Numbered from the stretch's first letter, positions 8,467 through 18,863 are shown. The stretch: 64,000 bases of DNA from Chitinophagales bacterium (GCA_013298845.1 JAAFJN010000004.1:62001-126000); one strand, 5' to 3'. The notes: generated by a model not told the origin, from the sequence alone. Made by a program: numbers and translations.

Positions 8467-8570
8467 TTTCGGTTGTTTTCCCCCAAAAAAGCCCCCAACT
8501 GGGCAAAAATCCCCTGGCAGTACCGGCCCGCGCCGCAACCGCCGCATCCATTATAAACCATTGACAAAAA

Positions 8571-11500
8571 ATGAATTGCAACACAGGTAATAACGAGCAG
8601 AAGATTTTACACGATGGCACCAGCCAGGCGGGGCGAACTCCATTGGCGTTGCAACCCGGTTACGTGCAAATAGAAGAACGCAGCGCGGCGGAGTGGATCA
8701 TTTTTGCCCGCGATTACGCCCGTTTTTTGCAATATTACACCGTTGATAACCAACCTTCGGGCGATTGGCAGGTATTTTGGAAAAACCACCCGGCAACGGT
8801 ATTGGCGGCCCTGGCGGCGGCGCAACCCGATTGGTTCCGGGAAGATACCCGCTTGTTGTTCAATGCCTTACAAAGTTTGGATAACCAGGCCAACCTGCCG
8901 CTGCTCCGGCAACATTTCAACCGCCTTTTCGATACGGTGGCGACTTTGGCGATGGTTTTGGACGAACAAATCACGGCGTTACCCGATGATTTGCCCATTA
9001 AAGCCACGTTGCGCAACCTCATCAGTACCACGCTGGCACCCGCTTTTGCCAAATGGATTGGCTGGTACAAACAAGCCGCCGACCTGACGCCACCTTTTCC
9101 GCTGCTGGACAACGGCACTAATTTGTTGAGCACCGACATTCAAAACGCGTTGATTGCGGGCACACCCATTGCGCCCATAAACACAGTACTTACGCACTCT
9201 TTTGCCGACGAATGGATCACCGATGGTTCGGCGGATTGGGGCAGTTTTGTGGCCGGTATTGCCCCCGATGCCACGGTATTTGGCAGTGCGCCACTGGTAA
9301 CCACCGTTGAGGGGCACATCAATTTTGCCATCCGGCATTTTTTCTTTACCAATGTTTTTGAAGCGTTTTTGGAAGGTTTTGCCAAAACAACCCGCGAAGC
9401 GCGGCTGGCCCTGCAAAGTATTTTGCAACAATGGGACCAACACACCCCGCACATGACCCTGTTTTTGGCATTTTTGCGGTTGTTGGAGACCGAAAAACAG
9501 CACATTAATACCATTACCGAACGGCATTTGCGGTTTTATTACAACCGTACTTTGCGTTTAAAAGAAAAACCGGCGACGCCCTCGCACGCGTTTTTAACCA
9601 TTGAATTGGCCAAAAACGCAACCGCTCATTTGTTGCCCAAAGGCACGCCGTTTAAAGCCGGAAAAGACCTCACCGGCCGGGAAATTATATTCCAATCCGA
9701 CGAAGATTTTGTGCCCAATAAAGCCGCCGTAACCGATATGCGTTGTTTGTTCAAAACACCGTTCGACCCACTGCTGTACCAATCCACCCCCGATCAACCC
9801 GCTTACCAAACCACCGACAAGGAGCGGTATTTTGCCGCTCCGGTGGTACAATCGGAAGATGGTTTGGGGGCCGAATTACTCAACGCTGAGGGAAAATGGT
9901 CGGTTTTTGGGCAAAAAACCCTCAATGCAACGCGCCAATGGGACGTAAAAATTCCCAGAGCAACGGTAGGGTTTGCCCTGGCCTCGCACTATTTGTACTT
10001 GCAGGAAGGCACGCGCACCATTACCCTCACTTTTAGCGGCATCAACAACGGCAACCTCAACGGTGCTACTTTCCGCGTTTATCTGACCACCGAAAAAAAG
10101 TGGCACGAACTGCAAGCCACCGTCGTCGCCAACCAAATTGTGCTGCACCTCGACGGCGATGCACCGGCCATTGTGCCCTACAACGCCAAAGTCCACGGCG
10201 GTGATTTTCCCACGGGTTTTCCGGTGTTAAAAGCCGAATTAATCAACGAAACCTCCGCTGATTACGCCTACGACGGCCTCAAATACTTATCCATCACCCA
10301 AATCCAACTTGGTGTAAACGTGACCGGCAAACGTTCGCTTTCCCTGTCGAGTCCGGTGGGGCCAATTAGTACCGACAAGCCTTTTTATCCCTTTGGTCCG
10401 GCTCCCGAAAGCGGCGCGGCGTTTATCATTGGCGACAAAGAGGTTTTTCAAAAAAATGCCCAGGTGACGTTGGGCATGACCTGGAAACAAACGCACGTAA
10501 CGCCCAATTTTTCGGACCCCGTCACGCGTTTTTCCAGCCTGGTCAAAGGCGTTTGGAGCAGTACTACCAATATTGATATTTTACCCCACTCCAGCGTTCA
10601 AAAATCGCACACTTTTACGGTAGATGCCAACGAACAAATTGCACCCGATTTTTCGCCCAACAAACCATTTAGCAGCAGTGATACCGCCGGTTTTGTGCGG
10701 TTTGAACTGGTGGGCGACTACGGACACCGCCGTTTTCCGCTGGAGTTTGCCAAATTCATGGCCAACAAAACGACCATTGATCCGGGCAACCTGCAAGACG
10801 ACCAAATCGTTGCTTTTCAACTGAATTATACCGCCCAAACCACCATTCCGCTTCAAAATACGAACGCTTATACGGCGCAAAACGGTCGCTTTTTTCACCT
10901 GCACCCGTTTGGTTACGAGGAAATTACGCCCACGGGTGGCAACGCCCGTTTGTTGCCCTTAATGGTGCCCCAAACTAATAATGGCCTGGTGAACAACACC
11001 AACAAAGACGGCGGCGAATGGTACATTGGTGTAAAAGATTTGGCCGCGCCGCAGGTATTGTCGCTGCTGATACAAGTGGCCGAAGGAACCGCCAATCCGT
11101 TGGTGGAAAAACCCGAAAACCACGTCCAATGGGCGTTTTTAAAAGGAAATTCCTGGGTAAATTTCAAGCCCGAAGCCGTGCGCGACGGCACCAATGGCCT
11201 GTTGCAATCGGGTTTGGTGCAGTTGAGTGTACCCCGCGAAGCCGATACGGAACACACCATTCTCCCGGCGGGTGTACACTGGATTCGGGCTAACGTGGAA
11301 AGCACCGTGGAGGCCGTTTGCCAACTAATCGGCGTACACGCGCAAGGCGTAGCCGTTACCCTGGCCGATAACCAAAATGACCCGCAACTCAATGCACAGG
11401 CATTGCCCGCCGGTACCATTGCCAAATTGCAGGTGGCCGACAGCGCCGTTAAAAAAGTGGTGCAGCCTTACGCCAGTTTTGGCGGGCGCGGGGCCGAAAC

Positions 11501-12212
11501 CGGCGCGCATTTTTCAACCGGGTCAACGAGCGATTGCGGCATAAAAACCGCGGCCATTACCCTCTGGGATTACGAACGGTTGGTATTAGAAGCCTTTCCC
11601 GGTGTGCACAAAATAAAATGCCTCAACCACCTGCGTTTTGAACCCGTTGGCAACGATTTTATCTACCGCGAATTGGCCCCCGGCCACGTTACGGTCATCG
11701 TCATTTCCAACGTGCGACAATCCAACGCGACGAATCCGCTGCGGCCGTACACGGCATTGAGCGAACTCCGGCGTATCGAGACGTTTTTGCGCCAACGAAT
11801 GACCTGTCAGGCCACTTTGCACGTTCGGAACCCTTTGTTTGAGGCCGTAAAAGCCATTTTTAACGTGCGTTTTTACCCCGGTTACGACGAAACATTTTAC
11901 CTCCAATTGCTCAATACCGAACTGGTGCGCTTTATGTCGCCCTGGGCATTTGACGAAGGCAAAGAGATTGGTTTTGGCGGAAAAATGTACAAATCAGTGT
12001 TGATTAACTTTATCGAAGAACGCCCTTACGTGGATTTCATCACCGATTTCCGGCTAATTCACCAAACCACCCCACCCCGGCCCGACCAGGAAACCATTGA
12101 ACCCGCCACCCAGTGTTCCATTTTGGTATCGGCTGACCAACACGATATAACGGCCATTTTGGCCAATGCGACCACCACCACCACCGAAAATTGCGGCTGC
12201 CAAACTGCTTAA
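8571..12212 (+). CDS. Large baseplate protein, gpJ/gp47-like (Pvc11/Afp11)
   Basis: 1213 residues. Baseplate J-like features are concentrated in the C-terminal third: GGRGAETGAHFSTG, an HVTVIVISNVRQ strand, the helix LSELRRIETFLRQRMTCQATLHVRNPLFEAVKAIF, and FMSPWAFDEGKEIGFGGKMYKSVLINFIEERPYVDFI, as in gp47/gpJ wedge proteins. The N-terminal ~350 residues are helical (many Leu/Trp/Phe) and the middle contains beta-rich inserts, typical of the enlarged eCIS versions. It builds the baseplate ring that holds the sheath in the extended state. It ends with a Thr-rich tail and ENCGCQTA. The next gene begins 12 bases later. Confidence 0.88.
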   Translation: MNCNTGNNEQKILHDGTSQAGRTPLALQPGYVQIEERSAAEWIIFARDYARFLQYYTVDNQPSGDWQVFWKNHPATVLAALAAAQPDWFREDTRLLFNALQSLDNQANLPLLRQHFNRLFDTVATLAMVLDEQITALPDDLPIKATLRNLISTTLAPAFAKWIGWYKQAADLTPPFPLLDNGTNLLSTDIQNALIAGTPIAPINTVLTHSFADEWITDGSADWGSFVAGIAPDATVFGSAPLVTTVEGHINFAIRHFFFTNVFEAFLEGFAKTTREARLALQSILQQWDQHTPHMTLFLAFLRLLETEKQHINTITERHLRFYYNRTLRLKEKPATPSHAFLTIELAKNATAHLLPKGTPFKAGKDLTGREIIFQSDEDFVPNKAAVTDMRCLFKTPFDPLLYQSTPDQPAYQTTDKERYFAAPVVQSEDGLGAELLNAEGKWSVFGQKTLNATRQWDVKIPRATVGFALASHYLYLQEGTRTITLTFSGINNGNLNGATFRVYLTTEKKWHELQATVVANQIVLHLDGDAPAIVPYNAKVHGGDFPTGFPVLKAELINETSADYAYDGLKYLSITQIQLGVNVTGKRSLSLSSPVGPISTDKPFYPFGPAPESGAAFIIGDKEVFQKNAQVTLGMTWKQTHVTPNFSDPVTRFSSLVKGVWSSTTNIDILPHSSVQKSHTFTVDANEQIAPDFSPNKPFSSSDTAGFVRFELVGDYGHRRFPLEFAKFMANKTTIDPGNLQDDQIVAFQLNYTAQTTIPLQNTNAYTAQNGRFFHLHPFGYEEITPTGGNARLLPLMVPQTNNGLVNNTNKDGGEWYIGVKDLAAPQVLSLLIQVAEGTANPLVEKPENHVQWAFLKGNSWVNFKPEAVRDGTNGLLQSGLVQLSVPREADTEHTILPAGVHWIRANVESTVEAVCQLIGVHAQGVAVTLADNQNDPQLNAQALPAGTIAKLQVADSAVKKVVQPYASFGGRGAETGAHFSTGSTSDCGIKTAAITLWDYERLVLEAFPGVHKIKCLNHLRFEPVGNDFIYRELAPGHVTVIVISNVRQSNATNPLRPYTALSELRRIETFLRQRMTCQATLHVRNPLFEAVKAIFNVRFYPGYDETFYLQLLNTELVRFMSPWAFDEGKEIGFGGKMYKSVLINFIEERPYVDFITDFRLIHQTTPPRPDQETIEPATQCSILVSADQHDITAILANATTTTTENCGCQTA

Positions 12213-12224
12213 ACTCAAAAGAAA

Positions 12225-15200
12225 ATGCAAGACATTGTTATCAAAAAAGACCTTTTATTGCCGCTGGCCGAGGACTATTACGCGCTCCGGCGGCTGGGCC
12301 TGGAAGCCGTGGAAGAATTGGGCAGTGCGCAATGGAGCGATTACAACGCCCACGATCCCGGCATTACCCTGCTCGAAGCCCTGGCCTACGCCCTCAGCGA
12401 GGCCGGTTACCGCGTTGGGTTTGATATTGCGGATATTTTGACCGAAAAAACCGGTGTCATCGGGTTTCGGCAGGCCTTGTTTACGGCCCGCCGGATTTTG
12501 ACCAATTGCGCCCTTACGCCCAACGATTACCGCAAAATTTTGGTGGATCAACGCGGTGTGCGCAACGCCTGGCTCCGGTGCAATACCTGCCCCTGCGAGT
12601 TGACACTTTTTGCCGAATGCCGCGAAAACGCCCTGTTTTTTGCCCCCCAATGGCGGTTAACACCCCCTTTTGAAGGCCAACAAAACCGCGAACACGAACA
12701 CCCGATTACCCTGCGCGGCTTTTACGACGTGTGGCTCGAACTGGACGAAGACCCCGAATTGGGCGATCTCAACAACCAAAAAATTCAGTACAACGTGAAT
12801 TATCAGGTGGCCGCTTCCGGGCAGGTGGTTCCCCTTACCATCGAGTTGCGCTTCCCCGATGCTCCGGCGGATGAATTTGAAGCGTACCAGCGTTTTTCTA
12901 ACCCCGAAGCCGTGTTAACGGGCGTGACGGTGACCCGTTTTTCGCGCGACCGCGTGTTGAACGAACTCGTGGACGAAAATGCTTTTGTTCAGGGTTGGCG
13001 CGGTGTGTTTTTCGCCGATTATACCCTTGATTTTAAAGAAAATACCGCCGCACCCGTTGAATCATTGGTGATTAAAGCCGTTCCCATTCGCTTTTTTTCG
13101 CCCAAAGAAGGGGTCAAACGCGAAGTAAACGTCGCCGCATTGGTCAGTAATGTTTTGGCCAATAACAGCCCGGGCGGCATTGCGGGCAAATACCAGCGCA
13201 AACGAAAAGCCACCCGGCAAGCGGTAGAAAATGCGCAAATATTGTTGCACCAAAACCGCAACCTCGCCGAAGATTTTTGCCAGGTGCACGCCATTCGGGT
13301 GCAGGATGTGGCCATTTGCGCCGACGTTGAAGTGGCCATTGATGCCGATATTGAATGGGTTTTGGCCAAAATATACCACGAAATTGAACTGTATCTGAAT
13401 CCGCCCATTCGGTTTTATTCGTTGGCCGAAATGGAAAACGACGGTTATACCACCGACGACATTTTTGACGGTCCGCCGCTCGACAACGGCTTTATCCGCG
13501 ACGAAGAACTGGAAGCCGCCGCCCTGCGCACCGAACTGCATTTGTCCGATATTATCAACCGTTTGATGGATATTCCGGGCGTTATTGCGGTAAAAGACGT
13601 GCAAATGACCTTGTACGATGCCAGCGGTATGCCCCAAAATTTCCCACAACCCTGGAGTGTTCCCGTTCCGGCCGGTCATTTGCCCCGTTTATACGAAGCC
13701 ACATCGCGCATTCTTTTTTACAAAAATGGTTTGCCCTTTTTGCCCCGTATGGAGGAAGCCAAAGCCATTTTGGCGCAATTGCGCGGCGAACTGGCCCAAC
13801 CCAAAATCCCGGACGGCGCGCACGATTATCCCGTTACGGCGGGTCGGCACAGCGATTTGGCCGAATATTTCCCCGTGCAACACAGTTTGCCCCTCACCTA
13901 TGGCGTGGGTACTGCCGGTTTACCCGAACGGGCGACGGCCATGCGCCAAGCCCAGGCGCGGCAGTTGAAGGCATATTTGATGCCTTTTGAACAAATAATT
14001 GCCAATTGGCTCGAACAACTGGCCCACACGAACGAACTGTTTTCGACCGATGAAACGCTGGACCGCACCTATTTTGGTCATTATTTTGACCCCGGTGCGT
14101 TGGTACCCGAAATTGCCGAATTAGCCGATTTGTGGACCGCACCCGCCATGACCGCCGCCGACGTACAAACCTTGCTGGAACCCCGCGCCGTGTATTACGA
14201 CCGCCGAAACCGGTTTCTCGACCATTTATTGGCGCGTTTTGGGGAACAATTCCGCGATTACGCCCTGATGTTGTACGCCAACAGCGACCGCGTGGCATTG
14301 GCTCCCGAAAAACTGATTTTGGATAAAATCCGGTTTTTGCGCTTTTACCCGCGCATTAGTGCCGCCCGGGCCAAAGCCTTTAATTACCGCGACGCCGATC
14401 TGGTGTGCGATTACCGCAACCAATCGGGCCTGACCGAACGCATCAGTCGGTTATTGGGCATGGAGACGATAAAAAGTGCTTTTTCGGTAAATGTGGTGGC
14501 CGATCCCAACGAATTTGTGGCCAGTTTTGAAATGAAAAATGCCGCCGGAGCGGTTGTACTCCGCAACGATTTGCCCATTTTGGGGGCTACCGGCGAAGAT
14601 GCCGAAGACGATGCCTGGGAAATGGTGGGGCAAGTCATTGCCCATTGCACCAATCCGGCGCGTTACGTGGGCACAACGCTACAAAATGAAGACGGCGTGA
14701 ACATCGGTGAACTGGAACCTGGTGTTTTGCCCGCCGACATAGTGGCCTTTGCCACCCCGATTTTGCTCAAAGAACGGGCTTTTGTGGTCGAACACCTGCT
14801 GTTGCGCCCCAAATTCCCCGGTGATGCGCTGCTGCCCGTTTGCCTCTCGGACGATTGCACATTCTGCGGCGACGAAGACCCGTATTCTTTCCGGCTGACT
14901 TTTGTGTTGCAGGGCAGTTTGGAGCCTTTTAGCCTCGACATTGATTTGCGGCGGTTTGCGGATACCACCATTCGCAAAGAAACCCCGGCGCATTTGCTGC
15001 CCAAAATTTGTTGGGTGGGCAACAACGGCGTGGAACGCGACCCCTGCGCGGCGGTCATTGGGCGGATTTCGGATATTTTGCAAACCAACGACGCGGCTTT
15101 AACCCCGGAAATGGCCTGCGCCTGCGCGAATACCATTTACTCCAATTTTGACAATACCTTCCAAACCTGGTTCAGCGACAAACTGCTCGATGTGCATCCC

Positions 15201-15896
15201 GTTTCGGTGTGGCAATTCCGGTTGGAGAGTGTATTTACCCAAACCGCCGGTGATTTTGCGTGCATAACGGCTCCTGCGGTTTGGCCGGAAATTCGGGCGG
15301 CGTTGGTGCTTCATTTTGCCGAACTGGCGGCCAACGGGTTCCAATTTGACCGTTTTGAACGCGCCTGGTGCACGTGGCTCACGGCCAACGCGGCATTTGA
15401 ATGGCCCGTGCTCAACCGCCGTTTGCAGGAAAGAACGGAGGCTTTATTGCGGCGGTTTATGCCCGCAACGGCCACCGGGCAACCCAACTATTGCGGCTGT
15501 GCGGCTTTGGTGACGGGGTATTTTGGCGACCGGTTCCGTACCTGGCTCGCCGGTGTTGTGGCTGCCGGTCTGGCCCCCGCCGACATTCCCGCCGGGGCAT
15601 TAACCACCGAGGTTTGGACGCCATTTACCAACGATTTATTGACGATTCGCCAATTTGACCCCGCTTTTTGTTTGTCGGCAAATGTACTCGCCAACGCGGC
15701 TTTTTTGGCCGAATTACAACAACTTTTGGTCACCACGTATTCGGAATGGGTAGAAGTCAGTTGGCATTTTCACCGTTTGTTGGGCATTTTTAACCACCTC
15801 AACAGCATTTACCCGGCGGCCACGTTGCACGATTGCGACGATGGAGCCGACGATAACACCGTACGCCTCAACAGTACCATTCTTGGCTCAATATAA
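12225..15896 (+). CDS. Large baseplate protein, Pvc12/Afp12-like
   Basis: 1223 residues. The N-terminal motif (residues ~37-62) WSDYNAHDPGITLLEALAYA is the hallmark shared by gpJ/gpI-type baseplate proteins. The remainder is a mosaic without further motifs that I can name, with Cys clusters near residues 122-128 (CNTCPCEL) and 871-884 (CLSDDCTFCGDED) that could bind metal. It should pair with the upstream gpJ-like protein to make the wedge heterodimer. Alternative starts overlap in other frames only; this ATG follows the previous stop by 12 bases. Confidence 0.85.
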   Translation: MQDIVIKKDLLLPLAEDYYALRRLGLEAVEELGSAQWSDYNAHDPGITLLEALAYALSEAGYRVGFDIADILTEKTGVIGFRQALFTARRILTNCALTPNDYRKILVDQRGVRNAWLRCNTCPCELTLFAECRENALFFAPQWRLTPPFEGQQNREHEHPITLRGFYDVWLELDEDPELGDLNNQKIQYNVNYQVAASGQVVPLTIELRFPDAPADEFEAYQRFSNPEAVLTGVTVTRFSRDRVLNELVDENAFVQGWRGVFFADYTLDFKENTAAPVESLVIKAVPIRFFSPKEGVKREVNVAALVSNVLANNSPGGIAGKYQRKRKATRQAVENAQILLHQNRNLAEDFCQVHAIRVQDVAICADVEVAIDADIEWVLAKIYHEIELYLNPPIRFYSLAEMENDGYTTDDIFDGPPLDNGFIRDEELEAAALRTELHLSDIINRLMDIPGVIAVKDVQMTLYDASGMPQNFPQPWSVPVPAGHLPRLYEATSRILFYKNGLPFLPRMEEAKAILAQLRGELAQPKIPDGAHDYPVTAGRHSDLAEYFPVQHSLPLTYGVGTAGLPERATAMRQAQARQLKAYLMPFEQIIANWLEQLAHTNELFSTDETLDRTYFGHYFDPGALVPEIAELADLWTAPAMTAADVQTLLEPRAVYYDRRNRFLDHLLARFGEQFRDYALMLYANSDRVALAPEKLILDKIRFLRFYPRISAARAKAFNYRDADLVCDYRNQSGLTERISRLLGMETIKSAFSVNVVADPNEFVASFEMKNAAGAVVLRNDLPILGATGEDAEDDAWEMVGQVIAHCTNPARYVGTTLQNEDGVNIGELEPGVLPADIVAFATPILLKERAFVVEHLLLRPKFPGDALLPVCLSDDCTFCGDEDPYSFRLTFVLQGSLEPFSLDIDLRRFADTTIRKETPAHLLPKICWVGNNGVERDPCAAVIGRISDILQTNDAALTPEMACACANTIYSNFDNTFQTWFSDKLLDVHPVSVWQFRLESVFTQTAGDFACITAPAVWPEIRAALVLHFAELAANGFQFDRFERAWCTWLTANAAFEWPVLNRRLQERTEALLRRFMPATATGQPNYCGCAALVTGYFGDRFRTWLAGVVAAGLAPADIPAGALTTEVWTPFTNDLLTIRQFDPAFCLSANVLANAAFLAELQQLLVTTYSEWVEVSWHFHRLLGIFNHLNSIYPAATLHDCDDGADDNTVRLNSTILGSI

Positions 15897-15916
15897 AAAA
15901 CCCAATTTACAATACA

Positions 15917-18466
15917 ATGATACCGGTTCAAACTGCTTATCCAAAATTTGAAGCCAACCAGGTGCTCACCAACGAACACCTGAACACCTTATTTGCTTAT
16001 TTAGACGAACAAGGTCGGCTTACCCGTACGAACCTGATTGGCATCGGGATTGTATGCGGGCTGGAACCCACCGTCGCCGCCGATGGCAGCCAAATGGTTA
16101 TTTCCAAAGGTTGCGGCGTGACGTCGGAGGGGTATTTGGTGGTGTGGGACAACCCGCAACCCCTCGAATTTGTAAAACCGTATACCGTCCCCGACGATAT
16201 TGCGTACGCCGTATTCAACAACAACAGCGGCGGTGCGCCCACCCAATACCCTTTGTGGGAACTCACCGCCGACCGCAACAACGACCCGACGGCCCTGCCA
16301 CTGACCCAAAATTTCCTGCGGGGCACGGCCCAACCGGCGGGCAGCGAAGACGAAAAAGTGTTGTTGCTGTTTTTGGAATGTAAAACGGAAAGTAACAAAA
16401 ATTGCAGCCCCAATTCCTGCGACGATAAAGGCGCGATGGTCACCGCCACGGTGCGGCCATTGCTCATCCGTAAAAGGGATATGGACGCCATTCAGGCCAG
16501 CGTGCGGGCCTTGGGTGGCGGCGCGGCGGAATACTTAGACCTGAGTGCGTCCACCAGCCTGCGGTTCAATTTGCCCGAAGTGCAACTGCGCCGCTACAAC
16601 GTGGAAAGCAGCCGTTTGGCCACCACCGACGACGTGTTTAACGCCTACCAAACGGTATTAAACCAACCTTTTTTGAACAACGTGGCGGACGCGTTTTCGG
16701 CGGCGTACACGGCGTTCCGGCCCTTGCTGGTGCGCGATTTTCCGGCGGACCCGTTTGCCAACCTCAAAGCGGAATGGGCCTACCTGCACAACGGCGGCAT
16801 TGTATCGCTGAACCGGTATCTTTGGTACCAATATTATTACGACCACCTCGATACGGTATTGCAGGCCTACAACGAATTTCGGGAAGTGAGTACCCGCGTT
16901 ATGGGTCTGTGTTGCCCCGACAGTCGCGTGTTTCCGCGCCATTTGATGTTGGCTAATGTGGGCGTGACACCGCCCGAAATGAGCGTGTATCGCCACCATT
17001 TTGTGCCCTCGCCGCTGTACAGCAAAGCCCAAACGGCCCTGAGCGATGTGGTGATTTTGTTTAAAAGATTAGTCGAATTGCTGCGCCAACTGGATCTGCC
17101 GCCTTTGAGCGACGCGGGCGGCAATAACCAAAACCCGATCAAAATCACGCCGAGCAAATTGGGGGCATTCCCATTATCGGACAAAGCCATTCCGTACCAT
17201 TATCGCCCCAATCCGCTGGTGCAGTATTGGGATTACCGCAAAACGCGGTACAACAAAGCCCGTTTTAACCTCGGTTATCGGTCGCCGGACTGGAATATTT
17301 CCGACGACGCGGTACTTGCGCCGCTGCGGTACGACCTGGAACCCAACAATTTTTTGCGGGTGGAAGGGCATATCGGGAAAAATTATCGGGAGGTACTCTA
17401 TCAACTGCTGACCATGAAACAAGACTTTAGGCTTCCCATTGAAATTGTAGCCCTAAAAACAGGATCAGACAGCAGCGACATTCCTTTACCCATTGACGTA
17501 GAAGATTGCCACTGTGGTGATTTGGAACGCCTGCGCGACACGTTTTTGTTACAAAACTACACGGATAAACATCCTGGTATCCAGCACAAAGCCGGAGTTC
17601 CCTTGGGCGGCACCTTCATTATTGTTTATGAAGAATCCAGTTCCACAACGCCTGTCCGCGGGCCATTCAAGGTGAGCGGACGCATCAGCAACCCGCCCCG
17701 ATCTGGTGTAAGAATTACGGTAAAGAATACAAAAACAACTGTAAATGTCAATATTGATGGCAATTTTACCATAGATATTAATGATGATGAAGCAGCCGTT
17801 TTGATTTTTGATGCCAATGGTTTTAATATGATAGAGTTGACCTTGCTGGAAAAAACCGCCAATCTTGGAAATGTTTTTTTGACAAGAGGTATCCTGAATA
17901 TTTTTACAGAGCAGCGCTTTTTCCCTGAAAAACCAACGTCGCCGTTGGCCAATTTGGTTATTGCAGACTTTTATCTACCCTATTTGGTGGCATCCAACTG
18001 CCCACCCGTGCAATTTATCCTTCCTGATTCCGATGCCAAAACGGTCATTTGTGATTATAGATGGGTTAGCAAAAAAACACATTTAGAAAAATCAGATCGA
18101 AATTATCGCCTAAATATTTTATCTTACACGATAAATAATCAAGCCGTGGGCATTAGTGAAGATCAAAAAATCAATATCCCACAGGCGGAAATAAACGAAA
18201 ATCCAATGCTGGCCATCGCAACCGCATTGAATAATTTGGGCGGCAACGGCATCAGATTTGGTGTCACCGATGATGGTTTTAAACTAACCATTAGCCGAGC
18301 GGAAAACACAACGTTTTTGATAGAATTTCAGGAAAGAAACGACCCCAATTATCCCGTTATTTATCAACTAACACAAGACGGAATTCGGGTAAATCCAGAT
18401 TCGATAAAACAAGGTTTTGAACTGCCAACCGGAGAAGGATATTATGGAAAAGAAAATTGTCGGTAA
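15917..18466 (+). CDS. eCIS fibre-like or baseplate-peripheral protein (Pvc13 position)
   Basis: 849 residues. The N-terminal ~140 residues have the pattern FEANQVLTNEHLNTLFAYLDE ... GIGIVCGLEPTV ... GVTSEGYLVVWDNP, which resembles N-terminal attachment regions of tail and CIS proteins that carry a VCGLEV-like motif. The centre is helical and Tyr/Trp-rich. From about residue 500 the DNA becomes clearly more AT-rich; here residues ~570-670 look like an Ig/carboxypeptidase-regulatory-like beta domain (GPFKVSGRISNPPRSGVRITVKN). By order it occupies the place of the fibre gene Pvc13, but it does not show adenovirus-type shaft repeats, so receptor binding is inferred only. Confidence 0.6.
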   Translation: MIPVQTAYPKFEANQVLTNEHLNTLFAYLDEQGRLTRTNLIGIGIVCGLEPTVAADGSQMVISKGCGVTSEGYLVVWDNPQPLEFVKPYTVPDDIAYAVFNNNSGGAPTQYPLWELTADRNNDPTALPLTQNFLRGTAQPAGSEDEKVLLLFLECKTESNKNCSPNSCDDKGAMVTATVRPLLIRKRDMDAIQASVRALGGGAAEYLDLSASTSLRFNLPEVQLRRYNVESSRLATTDDVFNAYQTVLNQPFLNNVADAFSAAYTAFRPLLVRDFPADPFANLKAEWAYLHNGGIVSLNRYLWYQYYYDHLDTVLQAYNEFREVSTRVMGLCCPDSRVFPRHLMLANVGVTPPEMSVYRHHFVPSPLYSKAQTALSDVVILFKRLVELLRQLDLPPLSDAGGNNQNPIKITPSKLGAFPLSDKAIPYHYRPNPLVQYWDYRKTRYNKARFNLGYRSPDWNISDDAVLAPLRYDLEPNNFLRVEGHIGKNYREVLYQLLTMKQDFRLPIEIVALKTGSDSSDIPLPIDVEDCHCGDLERLRDTFLLQNYTDKHPGIQHKAGVPLGGTFIIVYEESSSTTPVRGPFKVSGRISNPPRSGVRITVKNTKTTVNVNIDGNFTIDINDDEAAVLIFDANGFNMIELTLLEKTANLGNVFLTRGILNIFTEQRFFPEKPTSPLANLVIADFYLPYLVASNCPPVQFILPDSDAKTVICDYRWVSKKTHLEKSDRNYRLNILSYTINNQAVGISEDQKINIPQAEINENPMLAIATALNNLGGNGIRFGVTDDGFKLTISRAENTTFLIEFQERNDPNYPVIYQLTQDGIRVNPDSIKQGFELPTGEGYYGKENCR

Positions 18467-18827
18467 GGAAGAACACCTGCGCTGGTCTGAAATCAAAGCA
18501 AACCGAAAACATACCCATTGGGATGAACTGCCCCTTGTGGTGCAGGAGCGTTTGTTATTGTTAAAAAAGATGATTAACATGCAAGACCATAAAGCGGAAA
18601 TCAGGTTAATCGGCAGTTGGGTTTCGGGTACATGGGTGGATGCCGATACATCAGTGGAGATTTTGTCGCTTCGAAAAAAAATTACCGGTAAACAAGGAAT
18701 GAGTGATCTTGATATTGCCGTAAAAAGCGATCAGGATATTAATTTCAAGGCGATTATGAAGCAATTGGATTTCAAAGTAACTTTTTTTAAAGGAGTTTTG
18801 AAACAACGCTTCATAAAAATACCATAA
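18444..18827 (+). CDS. Small nucleotidyltransferase-fold protein inside the eCIS operon
   Basis: 127 residues. ATG at 18444 is preceded by GGAGAAGG (18431-18438), one of the few good Shine-Dalgarno-like sites here, and the gene overlaps the end of the fibre-like gene by 23 bases; an in-frame ATG at 18417 is less likely. Seen: a helix, then RLIGSWVSGTW (Gly57-Ser58) and, after a 20-residue insert, GMSDLDIAVKSD (Asp88, Asp90), with a possible third acidic residue Asp109 in QLDFKVTFFK. This is the GS-x(n)-DxD pattern of DNA polymerase beta-type nucleotidyltransferases (MNT, kanamycin nucleotidyltransferase and relatives). The gene is AT-rich. I know of no such component in characterised eCIS; it could be cargo, a modifying enzyme or an antitoxin-like protein. 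Confidence 0.55.
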   Translation: MEKKIVGKEEHLRWSEIKANRKHTHWDELPLVVQERLLLLKKMINMQDHKAEIRLIGSWVSGTWVDADTSVEILSLRKKITGKQGMSDLDIAVKSDQDINFKAIMKQLDFKVTFFKGVLKQRFIKIP

Positions 18828-18831
18828 AAAA

Positions 18832-18863
18832 ACCCGGTGAACTGCTGACGCAATCCACCGGGT
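18832..18863. terminator. Hairpin after the nucleotidyltransferase-like gene
   Basis: ACCCGGTG (18832-18839) and CACCGGGT (18856-18863) form a perfect 8-base stem with a 16-base loop. A run of seven A precedes the stem, so the structure is a canonical intrinsic terminator for the minus strand, although no minus-strand gene ends here. For the plus strand there is no T-run, so it may attenuate or protect the message ends within the operon rather than end transcription. Confidence 0.5.

Noticed and set aside
18832-18863. Hairpin as a plus-strand terminator that would split the eCIS operon
   Set aside because: The A-run precedes the stem and no T-run follows, so it is not a standard plus-strand terminator; kept only as a hairpin of uncertain role.
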